A stretch of 64,000 bases of DNA from Dermacentor variabilis (lineage: Eukaryota; Arthropoda; Arachnida; Ixodida; Ixodidae). The stretch is taken from the NCBI RefSeq assembly GCF_050947875.1, contig NC_134568.1, positions 199,058,258-199,122,257 of the forward strand, written 5' to 3'. The position numbers were made by a program, and so were the translations under genes. Every line of letters starts with the position of its first letter. Position 1 is the stretch's first letter. Under the pieces are notes generated by a model. The model was given only the letters and a program-made list of their open reading frames with translations, was not told where the DNA came from and did not search any database. Shown here piece after piece: positions 39,101 to 49,112 of this stretch.

Positions 39101-42100
39101 TCTGACAGGCTGAGTTCACACACAAGTAAAATGTTTAAACATATTACACACCTGTGCAACTTGTACAAAAGAGCAAGCAGAAAATCCTGGGTGTAAGAAG
39201 TTCATATCTTCTTTGTCCCTCTTCTCCTTTTTTGCAGCAATCTGAAGGTAGGTGTTAAGCCACCCATTAACAGTTACTGGAGTCAGGTCCCAGTTGAGAG
39301 CCTGCACAGAAGACAAAAACTATTTAGTTTCAGCATTCAGTTACACTGAAGCAGAGGAAAATAATCATGAGCCATTCTACTCTGTGAAGGTGAATGACCA
39401 GCGAAGCTTTTTAAAAAAGCACAAGACATAGAGGTGACACAGAATTTTGAACAAAGGTACGAACCCATATATTGTCTTGATGGGTGGTCATCATGACGAA
39501 AGGCATGCACACACATTTATTGTCTTGATCGGTGGGTCATCATTTTTTGGTTGCGATCATGGCCTTGTGGTGGCTATGGTACAGACTGATCAGCTCGAGT
39601 ACAACATTGGACACATTGTTAGAGTCAAATCTATGCCCGACCAATGGCTCGTGCTCAATGAAATGCACCGCTCGGCAGCTGCTTGTTTTATTATTCTGCT
39701 TCAGCGTGGACGACTACCGCGATGTTGGGGAGCCGGAAGAAACCTGGCCACGCACGTGATTAGAGCGCTGCTGCCCCGAGGAGCCGGCGGAAAGGAGACG
39801 TGCATGACATTTCGACAGGACAGCCCAGCAGCACAAAGCAAACATGCGCAATGTATCTGCCACCCTGGGAGAGTGGAAGGAAACTAGGCACACACAAGCT
39901 TGGAACGACGACAAAGAGCTGGCACTGAGTTTTTGCTCATGCACATAAAAAATTTCCCGGCAGGCTAGCCATGAACAGCTGCTCTGTAAAAAATGAAGCA
40001 CCCATAATATTCAGTGATACCATGTTTGTCTTGATTCAGTAAAGCTGAAGGCGTTAGAAAGACCTTGCGACACAAGTATGCATTTTTTATTCCTTCAGCG
40101 TGACCATGCCTAAACTGCCATGAGAGCACTGACACCAAAGTATTTAGTATTTTAATCTGGCCAGAAATGCGTACTTCTCGCCAACCATAACAGCATACAG
40201 CGGTGATATTTGGTAGAAGATATGATGAGATGTGCAGTTTATTGTGAGTGGTAATGTTTACCTATGTCAATTACTCATAGGGGACCCTGATCACGAGAAG
40301 GAAATTTATAGAAGAATTAAAATGTGTTGGAGCGCATACGGCAGACATTATCAGATCCTGACTGGAAGCTTACCATTATCACTAAAAAGAAAGGTGTACA
40401 ATCAGTGCATTCTACCGGTGCTAACATATGAGGCAGAAACGTAGAGACTGACAAAGAAGCTCGAAAACAAGTTAAGGACCACACAAAGAGAGATGGAACT
40501 AAGAATGATAGCGTAACGTTAAGAGACAGGAAGAGAGCAAACGGGGATAGCTGATATTCTAATTGACACTAAGAGAAAGAAATGGAGCTGGGCAGGTCGC
40601 GTAATGCGTAGGTTAGATAACCGGTATACCATTAGGGTTACAGAATGGGTGCCAAGAGAAGGGAAATGCAGACGAGGACGGCAGAAACCTAGGTGGGGTG
40701 ATGAAATTAGGAAATTCACAGGCGCAAGTTGGCGCAGGACAGGGGTAATTGGAGATCGCAGGAAGAGGCCTTTGTCCTGCAGTGGACATAAAATATGCTG
40801 ATGATGATGGTTGGGCAAGCGTTGTGCACATCTTTTTCCTGTGCTCTCACAAATGAAAAAATGTTATGCAATAAAATTTAGCAGCCTTCTCATCTAGGAA
40901 GCAAGCACGAAAATAACACTGAAATATCCAAAGAGTGTAATTGTAACTTGACCGTTTCAAATTACGTCTTGTGTTTACTAGTTGAACGTCTCCTGTTGCT
41001 CTTAAAAAAAAAAAGAAGAAACCTGCCCAACCCTACCCAACCCAACCTTCTTTTGCTATGAACTAAAGGTGACGCAACCCAGCTTGGTTTTAGTCAGCTG
41101 GTCACCCTCTCTTCGTCAGAAATAGGTCAAGTGAAAATCAAGATCAACAAATCCTCAGCTCTTGGCAGACCCATATAGTTTCCTACACTAACTAGAGACC
41201 TTTGGCCCTTTGGCATTGCAATCGTTCAGCCACCATGGGAATGATGGTTAGTAGATGGCTTTGTCTGATCTTCGTACTTTTGGCTTCAGACATTCGTTTG
41301 ACGCAAAATTCGTAAAATTGTAAAATGAGGCCAAATTTTTTATACATTAAAAAAAAATATGTGAAAGTTGGCAGGCATGCAGTCATGAAATAAGTCAAAA
41401 CAGACCCACAACCACTGCAAAGCAAAATTCATGAACATTTGTAGAAAAGGCCATAAAAAAATGAGAACAGCACTTGCCACAAGAATTGACAGCTCCTTAT
41501 CAAGAATTTCACTCTCTTGGCAAGCACCATCAGTCACATAGGCAAACTCTGCCAGCTTGGGTGGATAAATTTCCTGAAAAGAAATTCAGAAGACCAGTCA
41601 GACAGGAGGGTTGTTGCAAATAAATCACATTGTAGTTTGATTATTTGAATACTTGTGCTACACAGGCAAATATATAATGCCATTAAATGTGGCAGCTTAA
41701 CTCTGTGCCACACACTACAAAAGGGGGGCAAATTATGAATATTCAGGAAGGCCATGTGGGCTACGCCCAAAAGCTTCACAATCTGCATGCTGCCCATGGT
41801 CCACTGCTCACTGATGCTAAAGATGTTTTAATGCAATTTTGTGCTGTGGCAGTTGTGTGCAAAGATTCCCATGAGCGCTACCAACAGATACCTTTATATG
41901 GTCAGTTTCAACACAGTACTGGCTTTCAAGATTTTTGTTTCTTAAAACTAGGCCCTGGTCAACATGAAGTGCTTAAATGTTCTTAGGAAAAACTAAATGT
42001 GCCCAAAAATACTAAGTGATACCTGCCATGCAAGGACCAATTACTAATCTACTACAGCAGATATGTCAAACAATTTGCATACATACTCGCTGAAGACTTT

Positions 42101-45001
42101 AGATGAGCATATCCATTGCATTTATCTACACACTGTTCTTGTCTATGCAACCTAAATCAAGCCCCACAGTGTCAGCGTTGCTTTAGCCTATGTGCCCCAA
42201 GTCACATTACCACTTTTGCTCTGCCTATCTAGTAAGTGTATCCAGCACTAGATATTGCAGGTTGGTTAAACAATAACTGTCATTTAATTTGTACATTGCA
42301 CATATTATACAGAAGCACAGAAATGACAAACAAAGCTGATGTCAAACTAACAGGAGTGCATATATTCGCATGTTGCATGTGTGTGTTTGGTAAGGAAAGT
42401 GTTACTGCGACTGTGCGATTGCCAATGTTAGTCACTCGCAGAACAGTTATCTATGGCACAAAACAGAATATTCAATGGAGCACAAACCTCTTTATGCTGA
42501 TAAGCTGCTGTCTATTTGATATCTTAATGCCTAATAAACAATAAAAGTATGGGTACTGTTAACAGTCCCAAAATATGAAAGCAGTTGTGAAGCACCAAAA
42601 ACTAGCAGAAAAACACTAAAGCAGGCTTGACTGGCAGATTACGCACTTGGAACACTTGGCATCATTAAAAAATTGCAGCATATCATAGAGGGAAACAAGA
42701 AAACTGAACCACAGTGAAATTTACACTTGCAAAGCAACATTTCTTTTTAACAAAAGTGCAAAAATTTCCACAGTTATAAAAAAGCTGACTATCAACCTGT
42801 CACAATTGCAAACGTCACAGGGACCTTCTGAATATGACTTTGAAACTTGTGTTTCATATTAAATGTTTCTTTGTATCCCTTTTATATTTTCCTTTAGTGT
42901 AAGTCTACATGTAAATAAACCTTAAGTTCAAACACATTGCATGTCACCCAAACAACAAAACACTGGAGTCTCGCATAAAACAAAGAGCCTGAAATAAAGC
43001 AAGACAGGGAGGACTTAACCAACACTTCACTCGCGTGCAGTCAAAATGGAATTGGTCATGGTTTCACATCTTGAAGGAAAACTTTAGCTTGGCAGCTCCC
43101 ACGTAAATACATGGGAATGGAATTTTTTTTTCAGCAACCACTACATTAATTTTGAATAGGTTTGACACACTTAAAAGTATATTGCACTGCGCTGTAGCCT
43201 TCGCAGTGCAGGGCATTGAAGAAGGAATGGGAGCACAGTGGAGGCCGTTGTTTGATTTCCAATAACTCCGCTTCTGCTGAATGCATTGAAGTACTTCTTG
43301 CAGTAAAGTATTTCTAAAACAGCCTATTTTCACTTCAAATGCCTTTCTACACTTCAATAAAAGGTGGTTCAGGGCCCCTTCAAGGCAGTCAATTTTTATT
43401 TTTTACAAAAATTGTTGAAAATTGGAAGAAAAAAAATTTAAGTGTCATATTTGTGCTAATTCAAGTGCCACTCAGCAATAAAAATGATATCCCATTTAGG
43501 GAAACTACGCCTAATATTTCATCTAAAGCAGACAAATTTTATTCTTCACACAGCTCTCGAATATACCACTAATTTGTTAGTAGGACTATTGCAATACCCT
43601 CATAAGCCTAAAAATTTCATGTAATCTGTTAATTCAAAAAATCACATTAGACTGCTTGAGATGATCTTACAGATGCAGTTTACAGAACTGCAACATCTGC
43701 TTTTGGCCCAAAGTTATGGATTCATAAACTTTGCGCTATCTTTTTCAAACTTGATAATTTCTGTGAAATATATGAGGTTCTAAATTAAAATTCTACTTCC
43801 AGAGTTGCTAGAATTTGTCTTTTTCTCCCAACTGCAACAAATTTTATTCAAACTCGTCCAGCAGTTGTCTCAGGTTAATTAAACCCACAATCTAATGCAT
43901 TTCCTTAGCCATTGTGGCAGGTATCAAAATAAAGCAGCTAAACAATGCACATGATTATGCATTAAGTTCCATTATGCAAGCACTTCTTATGGACAAAACA
44001 GTACCTCCATTTTGGCCGCAAGAAATAGGGCTGTGATGCCTAGTAGTTGAAGCTGATTCTTTGGAAGGTTGGAAGACTCGGCCAGGTAGCGATCAAGGAT
44101 GTCTTGGGCCAAGTAGTAGGTGTCTCTGTGCAACCTGTAAACTTCACAGACCTGAAACATAGGTCAGATATGGCCAGCTTTATGCTTGCACGGTTCAGCA
44201 TTATGTACATTCACAAGCAAAAGTTTGGAGAGCATTAGCCGAAAATTAAAGGTTCTCGCAGCACAGAACCACAATATGGAATTGCTTCAATACACTACAT
44301 TAGTTATGTGTGCACGTGTAGACTGTACACTTGATTTCCGCAGGCCTGCCCAAACTGAAGCACCATTGGGCTTCAAACTGTTGCTCGCAAGTGTACAAAG
44401 GAAAAGGGGGGAGATAAAAAAAAAAAAGTGAGAGAAAAGGAGAAGCTAATTTTATGGAGATGCTTTGCAAGATTAAAATGTATCTATCTTCAAAAACCTT
44501 CCACTACCACAGAGTTTTCATCATGACACCCTGTACAGATACAACTAAAGACAAACTCACTTAATTTTAAGAGAGCTTTATGACTCAATGTTACAGCTAG
44601 GCTGTAGGAAAGGCAGTAGGGCTAGAGTAATTCTGGCTTTTGCGTTTCACCTCCACCCTGCTGTCATGCCAGGGTCTCGAACCAGGAACTTAACTTTGTT
44701 CAGAAGCATAATGCCATAGCCATTGTGGCAGATATATATCTCATGGAGATGCCACCAAAGGAGTCTCATCGGCTTGTTTCTAGCTAAAAATAGTGCCACA
44801 AGATGGCAGTGTTCCATTGGCTAGTCGTTTGTTGTTGGCTTCTGTTTGCTCCTCGTTTGTAATGCTAAAGGCATTTCAGAAAAGGTGCTGGTATGGTAAC
44901 AACAGAAACGGAGGGGATAACAATAATTCATGGTAGAGTTGAGAAAGATTGTCAACTGTTGATCTTAGCTGACAAGTTCACCGTAAACATGACTGTATAT
45001 G

Positions 45002-45088
<87 letters not shown>

Positions 45089-46714
45089 GTAATGTGCCTG
45101 TTTGATTTCATTCATAAGCAGTACACAAAATAAACTAAATCGCACCTCAATCAGCCAGTCAAGAAGAATTGCACGCATCCGTGGCTGCAAAGCAGGATGC
45201 CGCTCAAGCACAGATGCGCTGTGGACATAGATGAGGTCTTTGCGAACCATCTGACTCCATACATTCTCCTGGTCAGCCCAAGAAAACTGAGGAAGTGGAG
45301 AATTGCGGCATGCCCGTGGTTCAGGTGTTGGGAGGCCATGAATGCCTCGAAATTGACTATAGCTTTTTGGTGTGCCTCCGCTGCTGAAGCACGATGTGCT
45401 GCTGTTATTTGGGCTCCCAAAGCAAGTCTCCATGGTTGGTGCTTCTTCAAAGCTTTCACTGACATCTGATGCGGGTGTTTCCTGCAACGTTAAAAGCATT
45501 TCACATTTTTGAAACTCAGCTACTTGAGAAACATGTTGCACAGATGCTGCAACTCCCTTACAGAAAAGTAGCAAGCTGGGAAACTAAGGTTCAGGCTACA
45601 TTCTAAACAATTTCTAATTTTGCAAACTAGAAATTTAACACACCACACAATTACAAACGTCTCGTTTCTGCGTATGCTTGACGGTCATGAACTGCATGCG
45701 AGGCTTCAGCGGTGCCGAATTTCAGTGCCTGACCGCCGTCAAAATGATAGCACTAAGCAAAACATGCAATTAAAACTGTAGTTCTACGATGTGATAAAAA
45801 TCGACGAAACTTTCTATCGTGTAATCACTAGCGGAGCGAAGTGCAGTGACGCATCTCGCACATACCGGTGATGTGGCCATCAGTACCATCGCTTTATGGG
45901 CGACTAGCGTATATTTATTGCGCTATTTATTGCAGCCCATATCACCTTTAGCAAGTGCAGGAAGCCTAACATGCAAGTCAATTAACGGCAGCAAGGCATA
46001 AACGCGAATAATCGCACGGAATGCCCAGTGGTCATGACGCCACACAAAGGACACCTTCGAGCGTGCAAAGAATCGGTTGTGTTCAATTTAAATAAAACGA
46101 ATACCGAAAAAACGCAAACATGCTTCAAACAGTTCAAAATTTGCTAGAGAGAACTAGGCAGGGCAGGTGACAAACGGGGGAAAATTAACGACAAACCTCG
46201 ACGAAAGGCTTGGAGGCCTATTGTAATGCCGGTGAAATATGGTAGGGCGACAACGCCGATTTTAAGCACAAATTTGAACAGCATATCAGCAACAAAAATA
46301 GCATTAACTGTACTTTCTTAAAACTTAATCCTAAGTAAAGCGCTCACTACATCACATACAAAAATGTGCCGAACATCAAGGCCCGTTGAGCGCCAAAATG
46401 TAGCACCGCCCCGCAATTTTTTTTCCCCCGCGAAGTAGGCCTTAAGTGGACAAAGTGGAGTAAAATTTACTAACCTCGGCAGTGACCGGTGCTCGTCGTC
46501 TCTTCCGAAGCATAACGTGATCAACAGACCCGCGAGACCGCTTCGATCGGGTAGCTTTTGTGCTGAAAAGGTGCATTGCAGGGTAAGAAAAGGAAGCCCA
46601 GGAAGCCAGTTGCCGCCAAACCCACCGGTGCATACGGCAGTCATTACCGCTTTCCTCGCTCAAAAAAACGAGAAGACTTTAACAGTTTTCCAACACTTAC
46701 TATCTTTTAGACAT
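30016..46714 (-). CDS. CycE: Cyclin E (G1/S cyclin, CDK2 activator), nine exons, 401 aa
   Basis: Cyclin E binds and activates CDK2 in the nucleus to drive entry into S phase and centrosome duplication. Coding exons, 5' to 3' on the minus strand: 46701-46714, 46475-46562, 45146-45481, 44005-44151, 41478-41573, 39152-39301, 36081-36192, 32287-32432, 30016-30132. They join to 1206 bases, 402 codons with stop, in phase throughout. Visible parts: a basic N-terminus (RKRRR), an N-terminal LPTPEP degron-like site (Thr86), the centrosomal-signal-like [12 protein letters not shown] (about 101-112), the MRAIL hydrophobic-patch motif (136-140), the first cyclin box through AAKMEEIYPPK, a second cyclin fold ([10 protein letters not shown]), and a C-terminal LLTPP degron (Thr396). 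Length is close to human cyclin E1 (410). One intron requires a GC-AG donor. The ATG is the first in the proposed first exon, and the two short 5' exons splice cleanly. Confidence 0.96.
30903..31200 (+). mobile_element. MITE family A, truncated copy
   Basis: It opens AAGAGGAAGCTT, then follows the first 300 bases of the 25815-26522 copy (CTCAGCAACCA, GATGCATTTAAAAGAAAAA). The right half is missing. It lies in the last intron of cyclin E. Confidence 0.75.
31724..32000. mobile_element. Possible Tigger/pogo-like terminus
   Basis: TACACTAGAACCACACTATA, then a GTTACATCTGAAGTACAC block, resembles the termini of pogo-type elements in this window. Only one end is visible. Confidence 0.3.
32287..32432 (-). 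CDS. CycE: Cyclin E exon 8
   Basis: It completes the Gly codon and encodes [20 protein letters not shown], equivalent to the human CVKWMVPFAMVIRE segment, then a less conserved stretch to LQLV. Donor gtaagt. Confidence 0.94.
33409..33650 (+). mobile_element. MITE family B copy
   Basis: It opens CTTAAACGGGCCCTGAAGCA. Blocks around AGTTATTGGCAATCAAA and GCGAAGGCTACGG match, inverted, the insertion at 43182-43385. The right end is unclear. It lies in intron 7 of cyclin E. Confidence 0.6.
34340..35850. mobile_element. Degraded DNA element, one terminus visible
   Basis: The right end reads GGTTCTACTGTA at 35839-35850, whose complement TACAGTAGAACC looks like a pogo/Tigger terminus. A GC-rich interior holds internal repeats near 34940 and 35010 (both containing TTCCATGAACTAT). 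The left end is not identified and no transposase frame is intact. Confidence 0.3.
36081..36192 (-). CDS. CycE: Cyclin E exon 7 (second cyclin fold)
   Basis: [16 protein letters not shown] followed by AVAASAIHH, the core of the C-terminal cyclin fold. It ends in phase 1 at gtgagc within the Gly codon of SSVSG. Confidence 0.95.
36300..36540 (-). mobile_element. Ruka-like SINE, reverse orientation
   Basis: The tail block TTTTGGGTTTTACATGCCAA comes first on +, then the TAACGTACACCTAAAT block and the tRNA-like head with a GTTCGATC B box on the complement. It begins about 105 bases after cyclin E exon 7's acceptor, in intron 6. Confidence 0.8.
36560..36661 (-). mobile_element. Ruka-like SINE, 3' part only
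   Basis: TGTGGGGTTTAGTGTCCCAA and the CTACCTGGGTTTTTTT block show the 3' half of a second copy in the same orientation. Confidence 0.7.
36879..38334. mobile_element. Pogo/Tigger-type element, TA-flanked, 1456 bp, decayed
   Basis: CAGTCGAACCCACTTATA at the left and its complement TATAAGTGGGTTCGACTG at the right are perfect TIRs, each next to TA. An internal frame near 37785-37955 ([13 protein letters not shown], then [10 protein letters not shown]) recalls the acidic segment and C-terminus of pogo transposases, with stops. It lies in intron 6 of cyclin E. Confidence 0.85.
39152..39301 (-). CDS. CycE: Cyclin E exon 6
   Basis: 50 codons, [20 protein letters not shown] through FVQVAQ. Acceptor tctgtgcag, donor gtgtgt, phase 0 at both ends. 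Confidence 0.95.
39420..40010. other. Unrecognised GC-richer island in a cyclin E intron
   Basis: About 600 bases with higher GC than the surrounding intron and a 146-codon frame on +. I find no domain and no splice-bounded exon. Probably repeat-derived. Confidence 0.3.
40240..40811 (+). pseudogene. RTE-like LINE 3' end, frameshifted
   Basis: [14 protein letters not shown], then [20 protein letters not shown], a stop, and later [13 protein letters not shown] and [14 protein letters not shown], ending in a CTGATGATGATGG tail. Same family as 15700-16413, with more stops. It is antisense to cyclin E, in the GC-AG intron. Confidence 0.85.
41478..41573 (-). CDS. CycE: Cyclin E exon 5, followed by a GC donor
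   Basis: 32 codons, [20 protein letters not shown] through ELSILV. The exon must end at GTG because the next exon opens ALNWDLTP in phase 0, matching the family's ALKW segment. The intron then begins gcaagt. The nearest GT, four bases on, would shift the frame. Confidence 0.94.
43071..43890 (+). mobile_element. MITE family A, copy interrupted by MITE B
   Basis: The left part (GGAAAACTTTAGCTTGGCAG, TACATGGGAATGGAA) stops at about 43180 and the family sequence resumes at about 43386 (GTCAATTTTTA). The gap is filled by the 43182-43385 insertion. Confidence 0.8.
43182..43385 (-). mobile_element. MITE family B inserted in MITE A
   Basis: On the minus strand it opens GCCTTGAAGGGGCCCTGAACC, matching the 33409 copy, and ends near GCGCTGTAGCCTTCGC on +. 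Its absence from the 25815 copy shows it inserted later. Confidence 0.75.
44005..44151 (-). CDS. CycE: Cyclin E exon 4 (cyclin box)
   Basis: 49 codons: [20 protein letters not shown] through [14 protein letters not shown]. Both junctions are in phase 0; the acceptor is tttcag and the donor gtactg. Confidence 0.96.
44660..44735 (-). mobile_element. SINE head fragment (tRNA-like)
   Basis: On the minus strand it reads GCCACAATGGCTATGGCATT, then GGTTCGAGACCCTGG, an A-box and B-box pair. No folded tRNA with intact arms is supported, and the body is missing. Confidence 0.5.
45003..45086. repeat. (CA)n microsatellite, 84 bp
   Basis: CA repeat with one G interruption near 45044. In the cyclin E transcript it reads (GU)n and starts 59 bases after the exon 3 donor. 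Confidence 0.98.
45146..45481 (-). CDS. CycE: Cyclin E exon 3 (N-terminal region and start of cyclin box)
   Basis: 112 codons (residues 35-146): a Ser/Thr-rich segment, [14 protein letters not shown] and [11 protein letters not shown]. The donor is a weak gtgcga. In the intron, 59 bases on, lies an 84-base repeat that reads (GT)n in the transcript. Without splicing the frame runs on into that repeat. Confidence 0.95.
46390..46397 (-). promoter_or_regulatory. E2F-type site in cyclin E intron 2
   Basis: An exact TTTGGCGC on the minus strand, matching the E2F consensus TTTSSCGC. It lies 78 bases into intron 2, close to the promoter cluster. Confidence 0.4.
46475..46562 (-). CDS. CycE: Cyclin E exon 2 (basic N-terminus)
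   Basis: It begins after cttttcag, encodes [11 protein letters not shown] and [13 protein letters not shown] (likely nuclear localisation residues), and ends in phase 0 at gttagt. Confidence 0.88.
46701..46714 (-). CDS. CycE: Cyclin E exon 1 (start codon, 14 bases)
   Basis: ATG at 46714-46712 encodes MSKR plus two bases of a Tyr codon, then a consensus gtaagt donor. Joined to exon 2 it gives [16 protein letters not shown], a typical basic cyclin E start. A stop would follow without splicing. Confidence 0.85.
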
Positions 46715-46762
46715 GTCTCCAGGGGTAGCTTGGTCAGTATTCCATCCGGAAAAGCTGCGAGG

Positions 46763-46770
46763 GCGGGAAA
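46763..46770 (-). promoter_or_regulatory. E2F-type site 1, cyclin E promoter
   Basis: TTTCCCGC on the minus strand, 49 bases before the start codon, matching the E2F consensus TTTSSCGC. E2F control of cyclin E genes is well established in flies and mammals. Confidence 0.65.
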
Positions 46771-46801
46771 AGCCGGGTAAGTGGCAGCTTGCCGCCAAGA
46801 T

Positions 46802-46809
46802 TTTGGCGC
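46802..46809 (+). promoter_or_regulatory. E2F-type site 2, cyclin E promoter
   Basis: TTTGGCGC on the plus strand, 88 bases before the start codon. It points towards site 3, 34 bases away. Confidence 0.65.
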
Positions 46810-46843
46810 GGTTACGCGCGGCCAGTCAGCACTCAATGTAATC

Positions 46844-46851
46844 GCGCCAAA
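46844..46851 (-). promoter_or_regulatory. E2F-type site 3, cyclin E promoter
   Basis: TTTGGCGC on the minus strand, 130 bases before the start codon. Confidence 0.65.
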
Positions 46852-46859
46852 TCGAACAG

Positions 46860-47470
46860 CCAAAATCAGGCCCAATGAAAAGACTAGATGACGATAAATT
46901 TAGCCCACTATTCTCCGGAAACAAAACACGTCGCTCGTGCGCAATGAATACCGGCGGACACCGGTGAATACCAGAATACGCATGCCGCTGCTGAAGCCGG
47001 GTACGCGGGAAAGCCTGTGTATCTCGCAAAACAATATTCCCCGCGTAAATACAAATGTTCGTTGAACAGGAGAAGCAGAATACAACGCTTACGATTTCGG
47101 TGGAGTGAGAAGCCGCCAAGTAAGCCTCCGCGAGTCTAGCTGAAGCGAAGCAGAAAGGCGGGCATCCCCCAGGTAGGTAAACGATCTCTGCTGGGAGCAA
47201 GGAGCACGGTCCACTGCCGGGTTTCCCTCTGCCGCCAATCGCGCGCAGCCCAAAAGTGCGCCGGCGGAACAGCTGAGTGGGAAGGGGGTGACTCCCTTCT
47301 CTCCCGAGTCCTCTCTCGGCTCCTCTGGTTGTCTCCGTGCTCTCCCTTTCTCGCTCTTTCCGGAATGCTGCGGTTGCCGGACTGGGCCGCTCTCCCACGA
47401 AGTAGCTCTGCTTCTCTGCCCAAAATTTCTTGCTAACTTCGCTTTCGCGAAACCGCTCACCCGTGTTTGT
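46860..47470. promoter_or_regulatory. CG-rich region upstream of cyclin E
   Basis: GC-rich DNA with frames on both strands (up to 190 codons on minus) that show no domain. It is best read as upstream promoter or 5' flank. The transcription start is not determinable by eye. Confidence 0.35.
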
Positions 47471-47592
47471 TACTATTACTTCAGTTATTACTGGTTAACT
47501 GAGGAGTCCTAAATTTTCAATTTAGATGGTGCGTAATAATCTGTAATGCCTCATGGCACTTCCTACGTAATGCGAGCCGCAAGATTATAGCG

Positions 47593-47821
47593 CTGGTCGT
47601 TGCTTAGGGGCTTTGGCGTTGCGCTGGTAAGCACGAGGCCGCGGGATCAAATTCCGGCCGCGGAGGCCACATCTGGGCGAAATGTGAAAACACCCCCGCA
47701 TTGGGTGCGCGTTAAATAACCGTAGTTGGTCAAAATTAATCCGGATTCCCGCCCCCGCCGCCCCCCAATCCGCGTGGCTCATAATCAAATCGTGGTTTTG
47801 GAACATAAAAGTCCAGAATTT
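47593..47821 (+). mobile_element. Ruka-like SINE
   Basis: tRNA-like head (GGCGTTGCGCTGG...AAGCACGAGG, B box GGGATCAAATTCC), then GGGCGAAATGTGAAAACACC and the tail GTGGTTTTGGAACATAAAAG. Confidence 0.85.
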
Positions 47822-48905
47822 ATGTTCTTATTTAATTATTTATTTTTTAAAAGATTAATGGCTGTAAACTTTCTAAACTCTGGGAAAGTTCCACAAAGAC
47901 AACTCTGGACGAGCGTATTCGGCTGCACCGAGCGTGGCTAGGAATATCCTCTCCGAAAATTTGCGGGTCATCTGTCGCATTAAGTAAAAAGCGAGAAAGA
48001 AGAGCAGCACCAGAGTTGTTGTGTGCTCAGTTACGTACAGCACAACGTTCACTTGTTCTTAGTTCTCTTAGATGATGTAGGGTAAATGCTTCGGCCTCTC
48101 ACTGCCCGCAATAGATGCAGGGAGATGAAATTTCTCCCCCGCATACCACTCCCAGCTTATCAGATAAAAATAATAATAATAAAAAAGACGACCGCGTCCT
48201 CTTCGCGGAATGTTTGTTTAAAAGGCAGGCAAAACAACCGAAGGCATTATTGGCATTTAGTTAACTTTTCTTCTTTCCTTTTTTTTTTTTTTAATCGCAC
48301 GCTTCAGCTAACTGTGATTCATGTCGCTCTCTTATCAGAAACATAGTAGAACCTTCTGCAATTGTTTAGGATCAGCCAGAATACGCACACATCCCATTTT
48401 CTACCCCAGTGTAAGTTTTGCGGAGAGAAAATGTCCTGCTGCCACTCGGAGTGGATTTTGGTGCTAAAATTGTTGTAAACGTTGAATATCGCGCTTAGTG
48501 ACGTAAATGGACACGTACCGTCTGGGCCAATAATAATTTTTGAAAAACGAGAAAGTAATGTTTCCTGGGACAATGTAACAATTTAAGTAGTTTGCAGATC
48601 TTTGTGAAAACAGAAGGCGGAGTTCCATGGCAGCTTTCCGCGGAATCAGTAAGTGAATTGCAGCTTGCAGTGTATCAACTCCTACATTTACGGCTAAAAT
48701 TACTTTGTGCATAATGTTTCCTTTAGTCCTTCATATTGTGATAACTCAGCCGTCCGAGACATCACATTGAACAATGTTGCGTATAGTTAGTGGATATATC
48801 TCGTAAGACGCGCAGCAAATAGCGAGCACAAGCTAGATAGAGCACTGGGGCGATTACTAGCAGGCAAAACAAGAATTTTAGGTGATATATAGGGAAAGAA
48901 CCTAT
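47822..48905. other. No gene recognised
   Basis: AT-rich, with a T-rich run near 48281. Only short frames without domains. Confidence 0.4.
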
Positions 48906-48906
48906 G

Positions 48907-49112
48907 CCGCCGCGGCGGTACAGTGTCGTTATGCCTGCTGCGCACGACGTCGAGGGTTCGATTACCCTATGGGGGCAGAATGCAAGAACGCTCATGCATC
49001 GGGTGCTTTGTGTGCCCGTTAAAGAGCCACAGGTAACCGAAATTAATCCTGAGCCCCCCACCCAACCCGCTACGGTGTCCGTCGTAGCGCATGTGTTGCT
49101 TCGGGACAAACA
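48907..49112 (+). mobile_element. Ruka-like SINE, worn copy
   Basis: Head with B box GGGTTCGATTACCC, then GGGGGCAGAATGCAAGAACG and GTTAAAGAGCCACAGGTAACC. The tail is degraded. Confidence 0.75.

Noticed and set aside
45002..45145. 190-codon minus frame extending cyclin E exon 3 into Cys-Val repeats
   Set aside because: The extension is the CA repeat in the intron; homology requires splicing at 45146 to exon 4.
46826..47460. Overlapping minus frames of 95-190 codons upstream of cyclin E
   Set aside because: GC-rich promoter-type sequence with frames on both strands; no domain or junction links them to cyclin E.
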